From: UBA2219 sp964612075
GTDB lineage: Bacteria; Desulfobacterota; Deferrimicrobia; Deferrimicrobiales; Deferrimicrobiaceae
Direction: 5' to 3'
Length of the DNA stretch: 64,000 nt
Assembly (NCBI GenBank): GCA_964612075.1
Contig: CAZTFC010000002.1
Coordinates: 37,911-101,910 of the forward strand
The translations under genes and the position numbers were made by a program. Under the pieces are notes generated by a model. The model did no database searches. It was not told where the DNA came from and worked only from the letters and a program-made list of their open reading frames with translations. Shown here piece by piece: positions 8,672 to 20,392 of this stretch (within the stretch, counting starts at the first letter, position 1; every line of letters begins with the position of its first letter).

Positions 8672-9109
8672 ATGATTCGACTGGGGACCTTGAAACTCTT
8701 CTTGGGGCTGCTCGCGATCGCGACGATCTTCGCCGCCTGCGGCGGCGGAGGCGCGGAATCCCAGGCCACGGGATCGCCCTCCAGCTCCATACTGCTGTCC
8801 TGGGACGCCCCGGACGCCACCATCGACAACACGGCCATCGACCCGTACGAGGAGCTCGACCATTACGAAATATACGTCGGCACGGACGCGCTCTTCTCGG
8901 AAGAAGACACCCCGGCGGCCGTCGTTTCCGCGGTCGAGGACATCCTCTCCGACAACGGGCAGATCGACAGGGAACTGGTCACCGACTTCGACCTGGCCCT
9001 TCTCGGGGGCCTTCCTTCGGCAACCCAACTCTACGTCACGCTGAGAGCGGTTGGGATCGACGGTCAGAAGTCCGATTTCATGGAACCGGTCATCTGGACC
9101 CGGTCGTAA
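8672..9109 (+). CDS. Small lipoprotein with a fibronectin-III-like domain
   Basis: The 145-aa protein has an N-terminal hydrophobic segment ending in a lipobox (FAAC, Cys23) followed by a GGGG linker. The remainder contains ILLSWDAP, DHYEIYVG and ATQLYVTLRAV. These strands are typical of fibronectin type III folds. It is probably anchored to the outer face of the inner or outer membrane. The next gene, 24 bp downstream, is a secreted repeat protein with similar SW and YWS fibronectin-like segments, so the two probably work together at the cell surface. No specific function is recognised. Confidence 0.7.
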   Translation: MIRLGTLKLFLGLLAIATIFAACGGGGAESQATGSPSSSILLSWDAPDATIDNTAIDPYEELDHYEIYVGTDALFSEEDTPAAVVSAVEDILSDNGQIDRELVTDFDLALLGGLPSATQLYVTLRAVGIDGQKSDFMEPVIWTRS

Positions 9110-9133
9110 GGCATTCCAAGGAGAAAAAAGATC

Positions 9134-10717
9134 ATGAAGAGAACCGCCACCATCGGACTTCTGGCCCTGGGAATCTTCCTGGGCGCATGCGTGATCGCCT
9201 CCGCGGCGACCCATACCATAAGCTGGGCCCCCGCGACCACCTATACGGACGGCACAACGATCAGCGGTGCGACGGTCACCTACTCGCTGTACTGGTCCAC
9301 GAGCTCCTCCCTGTCGTCCGTGAACACCATCGCGACCGGGCTTTCCGGAACCTCCTACGTCTTCGACCCGTCCGCACTGGGGATGACCGCGGGCGGCACG
9401 GTCTACTTCGCCATGAAGACGGCATTGAGCACCGGCGCGGTATCGAGCTACTCCTCCGCCCAGTCGTGGACCGTCCCCGCGAAGACCCTGAGCGGCATCT
9501 CCATCGGCGGGGCGTCATCCGTCAATGAAGGAACCACGAGCGCCTACACCGCCACGGCAACGTGGAGCGACGGCTCGACGACCTCCGTCACGCCGGCCTG
9601 GAGCCTTTCCTCCACGTCGTACGCCTCCATCAACAGCTCCGGCGCGCTGACCGCCGGGTCCGTCACCGCGAACCAGACCGTCACCGTCAACGCGAGCTAC
9701 ACCAGCGGCGGCGTCACCCGGACCGCAGCCAAGTCCGTCACCGTCGCGAACGTGGCGGCGGCCCTGAGCGGCATCGTCATCAACGGCGCCTCGTCCGTCA
9801 ACGAGGGGACGACCAGCACGTACACCGTCTCCGCCGCCTGGAGCGACGGGACCTCGACCACCGTCACGCCGTCCTGGGGCGTATCCGGCACGACGTACGC
9901 CTCCATCAACAGCTCCGGCGTTCTGACGGCCGCGTCGGTCGCCGCGAACCAGACCGTCACCGTCTCCGCCAGCTACACCAGCGGCGGGATCACGAAAGCC
10001 GCGACCAAAACCGTCACCATCGCGAACGTGACGGCCACCCTGGCCGGCATCACCATCGGCGGGGCGGCTTCCGTCAACGAAGGGGCCACGGCCCTCTACA
10101 CCGCGACGGCCTCTTGGAGCGACGGCACCACGTCCTCCGTCGCGCCGACCTGGAGTCTCTCCGGCACCGCGTACGCCGCCATCAACAGCGTCGGCGTCCT
10201 GACCGCCGGATCGGTTTCCGCAAACCAGACCGTCACCGTGAACGCGAGCTACGCCGCGGGAGGAACCACCAAGACCGCCTCCAAGTCCGTCGTCGTGGTC
10301 GACATGGAACACCCCGACCCGGCGACGGCAAGAAATCTCCGGATCAGCAAGCCGGACACGCTCGCACAGGACACATGGAGACTCTCCTGGGACGCCGTGA
10401 CGACCTACTCGAACGGCGGGGAGCTCGAAGCCGGCGCCACCGTCCTGTATAACGTGTACTGGTCACGCGATCCTTCGCTCGCGGCGGAAAACCTGGTCCT
10501 GCTGACGACGTCGACCACCGCCACGCAAGTCGACTTCCAGCCGCTGTCCCTGGGGATGGTCCAGCAGGAAAGGGTCTACTTCGCCCTGCGGACGATCCTC
10601 GGCTCCGCCGACCAGTCCGCCCTCTCCGGCTGCCTGACGTGGCGGGTGCTGAACCGGGGGCCGGTCGCCCCGGCCAAGGGCAAGATCGGGCTGAAGACGA
10701 TCGTCTCCAGGAACTAG
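9134..10717 (+). CDS. Secreted protein with three bacterial Ig-like (Big-2-type) repeats flanked by fibronectin-like segments
   Basis: The 527-aa protein has a signal peptide ending at ASA (about residue 24). A fibronectin-like segment spans about 25-115 (ISWAPATTYTDG, SLYWSTSSS). Three near-identical 92-residue repeats begin at residues 119, 211 and 303, each starting LxGIxIxGAxSVNEG and closing with NQTVTVxASY. A second fibronectin-like segment follows at about 400-505 (LSWDAVTTYSNG, NVYWSRDPS). The matching end segments suggest an internal duplication. It is strongly Ser/Thr/Ala rich with no C-terminal anchor seen. An adhesin or surface-matrix role is an inference. A strong terminator follows. 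Confidence 0.75.
   Translation: MKRTATIGLLALGIFLGACVIASAATHTISWAPATTYTDGTTISGATVTYSLYWSTSSSLSSVNTIATGLSGTSYVFDPSALGMTAGGTVYFAMKTALSTGAVSSYSSAQSWTVPAKTLSGISIGGASSVNEGTTSAYTATATWSDGSTTSVTPAWSLSSTSYASINSSGALTAGSVTANQTVTVNASYTSGGVTRTAAKSVTVANVAAALSGIVINGASSVNEGTTSTYTVSAAWSDGTSTTVTPSWGVSGTTYASINSSGVLTAASVAANQTVTVSASYTSGGITKAATKTVTIANVTATLAGITIGGAASVNEGATALYTATASWSDGTTSSVAPTWSLSGTAYAAINSVGVLTAGSVSANQTVTVNASYAAGGTTKTASKSVVVVDMEHPDPATARNLRISKPDTLAQDTWRLSWDAVTTYSNGGELEAGATVLYNVYWSRDPSLAAENLVLLTTSTTATQVDFQPLSLGMVQQERVYFALRTILGSADQSALSGCLTWRVLNRGPVAPAKGKIGLKTIVSRN
9488..10312 (+). repeat. Three tandem 276-bp in-frame coding repeats (Ig-like domains)
   Basis: Repeat units start at about 9488, 9764 and 10040, each 276 bp, and encode the 92-residue Ig-like domains. 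They are highly similar at DNA level (for example in the SVNEG and NQTVTV segments), so they probably arose by recent duplication or are kept alike by recombination. Confidence 0.85.
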
Positions 10718-10745
10718 CCGGGACGACCCCCCGGCCAGACCCCAA

Positions 10746-10777
10746 GGGGGCGCCGCCCGTCGGCGCCCCCTTTTTTT
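10746..10777 (+). terminator. Rho-independent terminator after the Ig-repeat gene
   Basis: A GGGGGCGCCG stem with a five-base CCCGT loop and a perfect complement is followed by seven T residues. It lies 28 bp past the stop at 10717. Confidence 0.9.
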
Positions 10778-10840
10778 AGGCCGCCGGCGGCCAACCGCGC
10801 ACCGTTCCCGCGAATCGACCGCTTCGGCCTCTTTTCATCC

Positions 10841-10870
10841 TTGACACGCAGTGGTCCCAACGTGGAAAAT
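10841..10870 (+). promoter_or_regulatory. Possible sigma-70 promoter for the universal stress protein gene
   Basis: A perfect TTGACA at 10841-10846 is followed after 18 bp by GAAAAT (four of six matches to the -10 consensus). It lies about 75 bp before the start codon, and an AAAAGGAGG ribosome-binding site precedes the ATG. The weak -10 makes this tentative. Confidence 0.4.
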
Positions 10871-10945
10871 TGTTGTTAGAATCTTAGAAGGCGAAATAAT
10901 CTCCGTATTTTCCCGGGAAACCGGTCAGGAAGAAAAGGAGGCGGC

Positions 10946-11437
10946 ATGTACAAGAACATTCTATTGCCTACGGACGGATTGGGTAAGTGTGCTTTCGGCA
11001 CCTGTCACGGGGTTTTGCTTGCGAAGGATCTCAAGGCGAAGATAACGGCCGTCTGCGTGACGGACAAGCTTTCCGCGAAGGAAATCCTGAAGGCCTATCC
11101 CGGCTACGAGAACTGGTCGATTTCGGATGGTGCGCGTGCGAAAGACGCCTTGGCGCAGGCGGAGGAAGCGAAGAAGGAGCTGGCGGAAAAGGCGCTGGGC
11201 GTGGCGGAGAAGATGTGCTCCGAGAACAACGTACCCTGCGACAAAGTGCATCTTCCCGGCGAGGACCCGGTGGACGGCATCCTGCAGGTGGCCAAAGACC
11301 ACAAGTGCGACCTGATCTTCCTCTCCACTCACGGCAACCCGGGGATCCTGGGGACGCTGTTCGGGACCGTGGCGAAAAAGGTCCTTTCCCACTCGAAGGT
11401 CCCCGTCCTCATCCATCATTGCGGCGGCCCGAAATAA
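10946..11437 (+). CDS. Universal stress protein (UspA family), copy 1
   Basis: The 163-aa single-domain protein begins YKNILLPTDGLGKC and has the late segment STHGNPGILGTLFGTVAKKVLSH, which corresponds to the ATP-binding G-2x-G-9x-G(S/T) region. It ends PVLIHHCGGPK. The second copy (28281-28772) has the same length and shares the GLGKC, PGED and HHCGGP segments. It is cytoplasmic. The gene stands alone between two terminators with its own promoter region, so it is probably a separately controlled stress gene. Confidence 0.88.
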   Translation: MYKNILLPTDGLGKCAFGTCHGVLLAKDLKAKITAVCVTDKLSAKEILKAYPGYENWSISDGARAKDALAQAEEAKKELAEKALGVAEKMCSENNVPCDKVHLPGEDPVDGILQVAKDHKCDLIFLSTHGNPGILGTLFGTVAKKVLSHSKVPVLIHHCGGPK

Positions 11438-11468
11438 GGGCGACGCCACCCCGAATAAGAAAGCAAAG

Positions 11469-11506
11469 CGGCTCGCGGCCGGCATCCGGCCGCGAGCCGT
11501 TTTTTC
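11469..11506 (+). terminator. Rho-independent terminator after usp copy 1
   Basis: A long GC stem (CGGCTCGCGGCCGG against CCGGCCGCGAGCCG) closes a short loop and is followed by TTTTTT. It lies 31 bp after the stop. Confidence 0.92.
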
Positions 11507-11552
11507 CGCACCGTTCCCGCGTTCCGAAGAACCCCGCATCGAGGAGACGCGC

Positions 11553-13343
11553 ATGAAGCCCGACGACTACAGGGATGTCCTCAGCATCCTGGCCGGCCCG
11601 GCCCCGGACGTCTGCAACACACGTCCCGTCGTCATGGGCACACACGGGATGGTCGCCTCCGGGCATTACCTCGCCAGCCGCATCGGGCTGCACATCCTCG
11701 AAGAGGGCGGCAACGCAGTCGATGCCGGCGTGGCGACGGGATTCGCCCTGGCCGTACTGGAACCCTACATCTACGGCATCGGCGGGGAGGTGCCGATCCT
11801 CGTCTACCTGGCGAACGAAAAGAGGGTCGTCTGCCTTTCCGGGCAGGGGCCCGCCCCGCGCAACGCGACGATCGAGTGGTTCCTCAAGGAAGGGATCGAC
11901 GCCATTCCCGGCGACGGCCTTCTCGCCACCGCCGTTCCCGACGCCCTCTCGACGTGGATCTCCGCCCTGTCCCGCTTCGGGACCATGCGGCTCGCGCAGG
12001 TCCTCGACCCGGTCATCGAGCTTGCCGAGAAGGGCTTCCCCATGTTCGACCGGCTACGGTCGGCGCTGGAAGTCAGCAGCGCGCAGTTCCTCGAAAGCTG
12101 GCCCACCTCCGCGAAGGCCTACCTCCCCGGAGGCCGCGTGCCGGAAGTAGGGGAAATCTTCGTCCAGGCCGACCTGGGACGCATGTTCGCAAGGCTCGCG
12201 GAAGCGGAGCACCGGGAAAGGAGACGGGGCCGGCGGGAAGCGCTGCAGGCCGCCCACGACCTGTTTTATAAGGGAGAAATAGCGGAACGGATCATCGATT
12301 TCGTTCGGAACCGTCGGTTCCCCGACTCCACCGGGAAACTCAGCGGCGGGCTCCTCGTCAAGGAGGACCTGGCGGCCTACGCGACGCGCGTCGAGGATCC
12401 CGTTTCCGTGGACTACAGGGGATACGAAATCTTCAAGTGCGGCCCCTGGTCCCAGGGCCCGGTCTTCCTGCAGCAGCTGCGCATCCTCGAAGGATACGAC
12501 CTCGCCGCGCTTGGGCACAACTCCCCCGAGTACATCCACCTGCTGATCGAGACGGCCAAGCTGGCGTTCGCCGACCGGGAGGAATATTACGGCGACCCGG
12601 ACTTCGGCGAGGTCCCGCTGGAGCGGCTGCTCTCCAGGGAATACGCGGAGGCGCGCAGGAAGCTGATCGACCCGGAGCGCGCCTCCATGGAGCTGCGTCC
12701 CGGCGACGCCCCGTCCCGGGTTCCGAGGGAACGGGTTGGCGGGAACCCCATCCACAAGGGGGACACAACCCACCTGGACACCGCGGACCGGTGGGGCAAC
12801 CTGATGTCCGCGACGCCTTCCGGCGGCTGGTTCCGCAGCTCGCCCGTGATCGAGGGGCTCGGTTTCCCGCTGGGGACGCGGCTTCAGATGTTCACGCTCG
12901 ACCCGGGCCACGCGAACTCGCTGCGGCCGGGAAAGCGCCCCCGCACGACGCTCACGCCGTCGCTCGCGCTGCGCGGCGGAAGGCCGTTCATGGCGTTCGG
13001 CACGCCGGGCGCGGACCAGCAGGACCAGTGGTCGCTGCAGTTTTTCCTGAACTGCGTCGATTTCGGGATGAACATGCAGGTCGCGGTGGACGCCCCCACG
13101 TTCCACTCCACCCATTTCCCGTCCTCCTTCCACCCGCACGACGCGAGCCCCGGGGCGATGCACGTCGAGAGCCGCATCCCGCAGGAGACGGTCTCCGCCC
13201 TCGAGGGAAAGGGGCACACGGTGAGGATCGACAAGGAGTGGAGCCACGGCCGGGTCTCGGGCGTCCGTTTCGACGCGGACAGCGGGGTGATGTACGGCGT
13301 GGTGACCGCACGCCTGGAAACCGGCTACGCGATGGGGTGGTAG
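11553..13343 (+). CDS. ggt: Gamma-glutamyltransferase family protein
   Basis: The 596-aa protein has the features of the Ntn-hydrolase gamma-glutamyltranspeptidase family. The N-terminal part has GTHGMVASGHYLAS and GGNAVDAGVATGFAL. The autoprocessing site is KGDTTHLDTADRWGN (about 408-422), whose Thr would become the new N-terminus of the small subunit. RPRTTLTPSLAL follows near 471. No signal peptide is visible, so it may be cytoplasmic, unlike classic periplasmic Ggt. Bacterial GGT-like acylases also look like this, so glutathione may not be the substrate. It converges on ppdK across a terminator hairpin. Confidence 0.85.
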   Translation: MKPDDYRDVLSILAGPAPDVCNTRPVVMGTHGMVASGHYLASRIGLHILEEGGNAVDAGVATGFALAVLEPYIYGIGGEVPILVYLANEKRVVCLSGQGPAPRNATIEWFLKEGIDAIPGDGLLATAVPDALSTWISALSRFGTMRLAQVLDPVIELAEKGFPMFDRLRSALEVSSAQFLESWPTSAKAYLPGGRVPEVGEIFVQADLGRMFARLAEAEHRERRRGRREALQAAHDLFYKGEIAERIIDFVRNRRFPDSTGKLSGGLLVKEDLAAYATRVEDPVSVDYRGYEIFKCGPWSQGPVFLQQLRILEGYDLAALGHNSPEYIHLLIETAKLAFADREEYYGDPDFGEVPLERLLSREYAEARRKLIDPERASMELRPGDAPSRVPRERVGGNPIHKGDTTHLDTADRWGNLMSATPSGGWFRSSPVIEGLGFPLGTRLQMFTLDPGHANSLRPGKRPRTTLTPSLALRGGRPFMAFGTPGADQQDQWSLQFFLNCVDFGMNMQVAVDAPTFHSTHFPSSFHPHDASPGAMHVESRIPQETVSALEGKGHTVRIDKEWSHGRVSGVRFDADSGVMYGVVTARLETGYAMGW

Positions 13344-13359
13344 GAACGCCGGAGGAAAA

Positions 13360-13398
13360 GCGAAGGGCTCCCCCCGGCAGCCGGGGGGAGCCCTTCGC
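13360..13398. terminator. Shared terminator hairpin between convergent ggt and ppdK
   Basis: An almost perfect 18-bp inverted repeat (GCGAAGGGCTCCCCCCGG and its complement) has a two- to three-base loop. On the minus strand it is followed by CTTTTCC, which suits termination of ppdK. On the plus strand there is no T-tract. Confidence 0.8.
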
Positions 13399-13418
13399 GG
13401 ACACGACGTCCGGGCGGA

Positions 13419-16082
<2,664 letters not shown>

Positions 16083-16153
16083 AACTGCCCTCCGAGAGGC
16101 ATGTTTGGTATGCAGATGCCTATTATATGGAAATACGAAGGCAAAAGAAAATA

Positions 16154-16197
16154 GGGGCGAAAGGGCCCTTCCCCCCCGGGAAGCCCCCTTTCGCCCC
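16154..16197 (-). terminator. Terminator after the TerC gene
   Basis: GGGGCGAAAGGG and its complement enclose a GC-rich inner stem. On the minus strand the hairpin is followed by TATTTTCTTTTGC, a good U-rich tail, 27 bp after the TerC stop. Confidence 0.85.
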
Positions 16198-16224
16198 GGA
16201 ACCGAGAATGCCGAAGCGTGCGGA

Positions 16225-17136
16225 CTAATGCTTCTCCTTGCTCTCCTGCTCCGCCAGGACCGCGTTCGTCACTTCGGCGGATTTGGCCGCCTTCTTGTCC
16301 CGGATCATCTTTCCGATTCCCAGGACGGCAATGATGAATATGATGTTGACGGCCCAGATGAACCAGTGGGGAGTCGGCTGCCCCCCGAAGAGAAGGTTCG
16401 AGATGAGACCGGGGTGCCACACGCCTTCCTTGAAGGTTCCGCCAACCCACGGGTCCGTGGTGATCAGCTCGCCCGCGACCTTGCCGAGAACCGCGGCGCC
16501 GATCCAGACGATGATCGGGTACTTGTCCATCAGCATCGAGAGGAGCGAGCTGGTCCCCACGACGAAGGGGATGGAAACGACCAGGCCGAAGAGCAGCAGG
16601 AAGAGGTTCCCCTTCGAAGCGCCGCCGACCGCCAGCATGTTGTCGAGCGACATGACGAAGTCGGCGATGACGATCAGCTTGATCGCCTCCATCAGCTTGC
16701 TGGCCGACTCGACATGTTCATCTTCGTGCCCCTGCGTCAACAGCTTCACGGCGATCCAGAAGATCGCCAATCCGCCGACGAACTTCAGCAGGGGGATGCG
16801 CAGCATCAGCGATACCACCATGGTGCAGAGGATCCGCAGCACGACCGCGGCGCCCGCGCCGAGGATGATGCCCCATTTCCGCTGCTTGGCGGGAAGGTTC
16901 CGGACGGCCAGGGCGATGACGACGGCGTTGTCGCCCGCCAGGACCAGGTCGATCAGGATGATCTCGAGCACCGCCTGGAAGAACGCCCCGGTGAAGGCGA
17001 TCCAGCCCAGCTCGAACCCGAAGAGGTTCAAATGCCACGCATCCGGAGGCGCTTCCATTACATGCCCGCCCGATGCCAGGAGCTGGGGCAGGAAACTGTC
17101 GAACCCGAGCATGTTGAGCCAACTCACATCAAACAT
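16225..17136 (-). CDS. TerC-family integral membrane protein (YjbE type)
   Basis: The 303-aa protein has about seven transmembrane helices. It carries the two conserved acidic motifs of TerC: LVLAGDNAVVIALAVRNLP near residues 69-87 and IADFVMSLDNMLAVGGAS near 165-182. TerC-family proteins are linked to tellurite resistance and, more recently, to Mn(II) export for metalation of secreted proteins. A central His/Glu-rich loop (GHEDEHVES) between helices may bind metal. Its 3' end is closed by a terminator. Confidence 0.88.
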   Translation of the reverse strand: MFDVSWLNMLGFDSFLPQLLASGGHVMEAPPDAWHLNLFGFELGWIAFTGAFFQAVLEIILIDLVLAGDNAVVIALAVRNLPAKQRKWGIILGAGAAVVLRILCTMVVSLMLRIPLLKFVGGLAIFWIAVKLLTQGHEDEHVESASKLMEAIKLIVIADFVMSLDNMLAVGGASKGNLFLLLFGLVVSIPFVVGTSSLLSMLMDKYPIIVWIGAAVLGKVAGELITTDPWVGGTFKEGVWHPGLISNLLFGGQPTPHWFIWAVNIIFIIAVLGIGKMIRDKKAAKSAEVTNAVLAEQESKEKH

Positions 17137-17207
17137 CGCATACCTCCATCGTTTCTGGATTCCGCTTCTTTAAGAACGGATTCTTTCGCTATATGGATAT
17201 GGGGAAT

Positions 17208-18149
17208 TCAGGTCTTCTTTCGCATCTCCCGCCAGCAGACTGAGATCGCCGCTTTCAGGGAGTTTCTCGCGGCGGGGCCCTCGGCGGGAAGGTAGCCGAG
17301 GATCTGCCTGGCCGAGGCATCGGACAGTTCCCAGGGATCCGCCAGGAAGGCGGCGCCGGTCCATTTCTCCCGGGGGATGACCCGGATCTCGGAGCGGGAA
17401 CCGGTGATTTCGCGGATCATGCCCGCCACCTCTTCCCAGGTGACGTAGACGGTGGCGAAGTTGAACGTGCGCCCGAACGCCTCGGGGCGGAACAGGCAAC
17501 GGTCCATCCCCCGGGCCAGGTCGGCCATGTGGAGGAAACTGCCGCCGCAGCCCGCGGGAACCTCGAGCGGGGCCCCCGAGGAAGCGGTTTTGAGCATCTC
17601 GCGCAGGTGCTTCCCCCCGATCTCGTCTCCGTACGCCCACCAGAAACGGACGACGGTGGCCGGCACCTTGCCCGTCTTGCCGTACATGAGACAGAGCTTC
17701 TCGGCTGCCGCCTTCGCGATTCCGTAAAGAGGCTTCCTTGCCTCATCGACGAGAAGGGGATGCTCTTCGTCTATGGGGGAATACCGGGGTTTTCCGTACA
17801 CCACCGCCGTACTCGTGTAGATCAGGTGACGGACCTTCGCGGCCGCCGCCTCCTCGAGGAGGTAGAGGTGGCCTTTCATGTCCGTTTCGAACACTTCCAG
17901 CGGGACCTCGGAAAAGGACCAGGCCATGTGGACGACGGCGTCCACCCCTTCGACGGCCTTCTTCACGGCGTCCCTGTCCTCGAGCCCCGACTGGATGACG
18001 GTAAATCTATCGCTGACGATCGACCGGATGGGCGCGACGTCCTTGTCGATGACCCGGACCTCGTGGCCCCGTTCCAGCAGCCACGCCGCCAGGTAGCGGC
18101 CGCACGAACCCGCCCCGCCGGTGATCAGGATTTTCGATTCTTTCGTCAT
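17208..18149 (-). CDS. NAD-dependent epimerase/dehydratase (extended SDR)
   Basis: ATG 18149 has an AAGGGA site seven bases upstream and gives 313 aa; a TTG at 18170 in the same frame lacks a clear site. The Rossmann motif is GGAGSCGRYLA, a DxDV-type acidic residue follows the second strand (VIDKDVAP), and the active site is a YGIAKAAAEK segment with the YxxxK pair and an upstream Ser/Thr (YTSTAVVYG). It belongs to the UDP-sugar epimerase type, but no other sugar-nucleotide gene is near. It lies 164 bp downstream of tctA on the same strand, so it could be read through from the transporter operon. Confidence 0.85.
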   Translation of the reverse strand: MTKESKILITGGAGSCGRYLAAWLLERGHEVRVIDKDVAPIRSIVSDRFTVIQSGLEDRDAVKKAVEGVDAVVHMAWSFSEVPLEVFETDMKGHLYLLEEAAAAKVRHLIYTSTAVVYGKPRYSPIDEEHPLLVDEARKPLYGIAKAAAEKLCLMYGKTGKVPATVVRFWWAYGDEIGGKHLREMLKTASSGAPLEVPAGCGGSFLHMADLARGMDRCLFRPEAFGRTFNFATVYVTWEEVAGMIREITGSRSEIRVIPREKWTGAAFLADPWELSDASARQILGYLPAEGPAARNSLKAAISVCWREMRKKT

Positions 18150-18313
18150 ATCCGGATCCCTTTTACACAAATGGGAAGCGGCCCGGGAAATCGATGGACC
18201 ACGATTCCCTGGACCGCTCCCCGGAAACCAACCGACGAAAACGCTCAGTCACAAACGGCTCTCCAGTAGCATCGGCCATGACCCGGCCGATATCCGATAA
18301 TGCACTCCCTCCG

Positions 18314-19828
18314 TCACCCGGGTCCGACGCTGGCTTTTTCCTTCCTCTTCTTGAGGAAGCCGGAGATGGTCGGCCAGAAGAAGATGATGATGCCCGCGAT
18401 CATGATCGGCAGGGCGATCGGGGGGGCGAAAAGCACGAGCGGGTTGCCGCCCGAGATGAGCAGCGCCTGCCGCAGCGCCGACTCCGCCATGTCGCCCAGG
18501 ACGAGGGCCAGGACGCACGGGGCCAGCGGGTAATCGAGCTTCTTGAACAGGTACCCGATGACGCCGAACACGATCATGTAGTAGATGTCGATCATCCGGT
18601 TGTTCACCGCGTAGGCGCCGATGCAGCAGACGTACACGATGATGGGCATGATGATCGCGAACCGGACCTTGAGAATCGCGGCGAAGAGCGGAGCGAACGC
18701 CAGGACGACGAACAGGCCGAGGATGTTCCCGATCCAGCAGCTTCCGATGAAGCCCCAAACGAAGTCGGCGTTTTCCTTGAAGAGCATCGGTCCCGGCACG
18801 AGACCGAATATCATGAGACCGCCCATGATGACGGCCATGGTCGGGGAGCCGGGGATTCCGAGGGTGATCATGGGGAGGGCCGCCGAAGTGCCTGCCCCGT
18901 GGGCGGCCGCTTCGGGAGCCACGATGCCCGAGACGGCGCCTTTACCGAAATCGTCCTTGTCCTTCGAGCCCTGCTTCGCGAACCCGTACGCCATGAAGGA
19001 GGCCGGGGTCGCGCCGCCGGGCTTCAGCCCCATCCAGCAGCCGATGAGCATTCCGAGGATGAGCGCCTTGTAGAACTTGAAGACTTCGATCGTTCCGTTC
19101 TTCACGTCCTTGAGGGTGATCCTGCCGGCCTTCCCCTCGATCTTGAGACCTTCCTCGACCGTGAGGAAGATCTCGCCGAGGCCGAACAGACCGATGACCG
19201 CGACGATGAAGTTGAACCCGCCCATCAGGTTGATCGACCCGAAGGTCAGGCGCAGCTGCCCGGTGACGGTGTCCATGCCGACGGAGGCCAGGGTGAACCC
19301 GAGGGCGATGGAAACGACGGTCTTGATCGCATCCTTGCCGCCCAGCCCGACGAAGGCGCTGAAGGTGAGGAACATGACCGAAAAGATTTCCGCGGGGCCG
19401 AACCGCAGCGCGAACTCCGCGATGATCGGGGCGAAGAAGCTGAGCATGATGACGCCGAGAATGGCGCCCATGGCGTGGGACACGAAGGACAACACGAGAG
19501 CCCGCCCGGGCTCTCCCCTATGCGCCATGGGATATCCGTCGAACGTGGCCGCCACCGACCACGGCTCGCCGGGAATATTGAAAAGGATGGACGTGATGCT
19601 TCCACCGTACAGCGATCCCCAGTAGATGCTTGCCAGAAGAATGATCCCGGAGATGGGATTCATCGCGACCGTGAGCGGTATGAGAATGGCCACCCCGTTC
19701 GCGCCGCCCAAGCCGGGGAGGACGCCCACGATGACGCCAAGAACCAGCCCGATCATAGCGGCGAGGAAGTTCGCCGGCTGCGCCGCCACGCTGATTCCCA
19801 TAATCAGGTTGTGCATGTTCTCTGCCAC
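18314..19828 (-). CDS. tctA: Tripartite tricarboxylate transporter, large membrane subunit TctA
   Basis: The 504-aa protein starts at GTG (VAENMHNL) after a GGAGGGAGA site and has about 12 transmembrane helices. It has the TctA signatures GVLPGLGGANGVAILIPLT near residue 35, YWGSLYGGSITSILFNIPGEP near 69-89, and the second Gly/Pro-rich repeat AAHGAGTSAALPMITLGIPGSPTMA near 308. It forms the proton- or sodium-driven channel that accepts substrate from the TctC binding protein. Known substrates of the family include citrate, other carboxylates and aromatic acids such as terephthalate. It is last in tctCBA. Confidence 0.95.
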   Translation of the reverse strand: MAENMHNLIMGISVAAQPANFLAAMIGLVLGVIVGVLPGLGGANGVAILIPLTVAMNPISGIILLASIYWGSLYGGSITSILFNIPGEPWSVAATFDGYPMAHRGEPGRALVLSFVSHAMGAILGVIMLSFFAPIIAEFALRFGPAEIFSVMFLTFSAFVGLGGKDAIKTVVSIALGFTLASVGMDTVTGQLRLTFGSINLMGGFNFIVAVIGLFGLGEIFLTVEEGLKIEGKAGRITLKDVKNGTIEVFKFYKALILGMLIGCWMGLKPGGATPASFMAYGFAKQGSKDKDDFGKGAVSGIVAPEAAAHGAGTSAALPMITLGIPGSPTMAVIMGGLMIFGLVPGPMLFKENADFVWGFIGSCWIGNILGLFVVLAFAPLFAAILKVRFAIIMPIIVYVCCIGAYAVNNRMIDIYYMIVFGVIGYLFKKLDYPLAPCVLALVLGDMAESALRQALLISGGNPLVLFAPPIALPIMIAGIIIFFWPTISGFLKKRKEKASVGPG

Positions 19829-19868
19829 GTTGGTCTCCCTCCAACCTCAAAATGGAAAAACTACAGGG

Positions 19869-20351
19869 TCATTGGATGTACGGAAGAATCGCATCCCCAA
19901 CGATCCCGGACGGTAGCGGAATCAGGAACAGCCTGTCGAAGACGATATAGAGCGAGATGGGGAACAAAAGCCCCACGAGGAAGCACTTGTACCACTCGAT
20001 CTTCCCGACCGCCCGCATGTAGAAGATGATGAAGATCATCGCCGCGATGTGAAGGCCGAAAATCGGGATGATCGAGACCATGACGGTGGACGGAATCAGA
20101 ACCCAGAGGATCGGCGTCAGGCCGCCTTCCGGGATCAACCGCTTCCCGGGCCCTTCCTTCAGCGACTTGATGGCCTTCCAGATGGTCACAGCCGATCCGA
20201 ACACGGTGATCAAGCCCAGGTAAAACGGCAGGAATCCGGGCCCGGGCCCGGAAGTCTTGTCATAGTGCCAACCCAGACGGTTCGCGTCAAAAAGGACGAT
20301 CAAACCTAATATTAAAATGAAAACAGCCACCCAAAGATTGGCCCTGCGCAT
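19869..20351 (-). CDS. tctB: Tripartite tricarboxylate transporter, small membrane subunit TctB
   Basis: The 160-aa protein has four predicted transmembrane segments and the TctB-family LGWHYDKTSGPGPGFLPFYLG segment near residues 26-46. It sits between tctC and tctA, 40 bp upstream of tctA. TctB is the accessory membrane subunit of TTT transporters and diverges fast, so the match rests on size, topology and position. Confidence 0.9.
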   Translation of the reverse strand: MRRANLWVAVFILILGLIVLFDANRLGWHYDKTSGPGPGFLPFYLGLITVFGSAVTIWKAIKSLKEGPGKRLIPEGGLTPILWVLIPSTVMVSIIPIFGLHIAAMIFIIFYMRAVGKIEWYKCFLVGLLFPISLYIVFDRLFLIPLPSGIVGDAILPYIQ

Positions 20352-20392
20352 CTTCCCTCCCCTATCCGAACCGATATTAGAAGCTGCACAAA

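Noticed and set aside
9488..10312. Non-coding tandem repeat or satellite
   Set aside because: The 276-bp period is a multiple of three, stays in frame and encodes whole Ig-like domains.
11553..13343. Horizontal acquisition of ggt
   Set aside because: Base composition and codon use look like the neighbours, and no repeats or integrase genes flank it.
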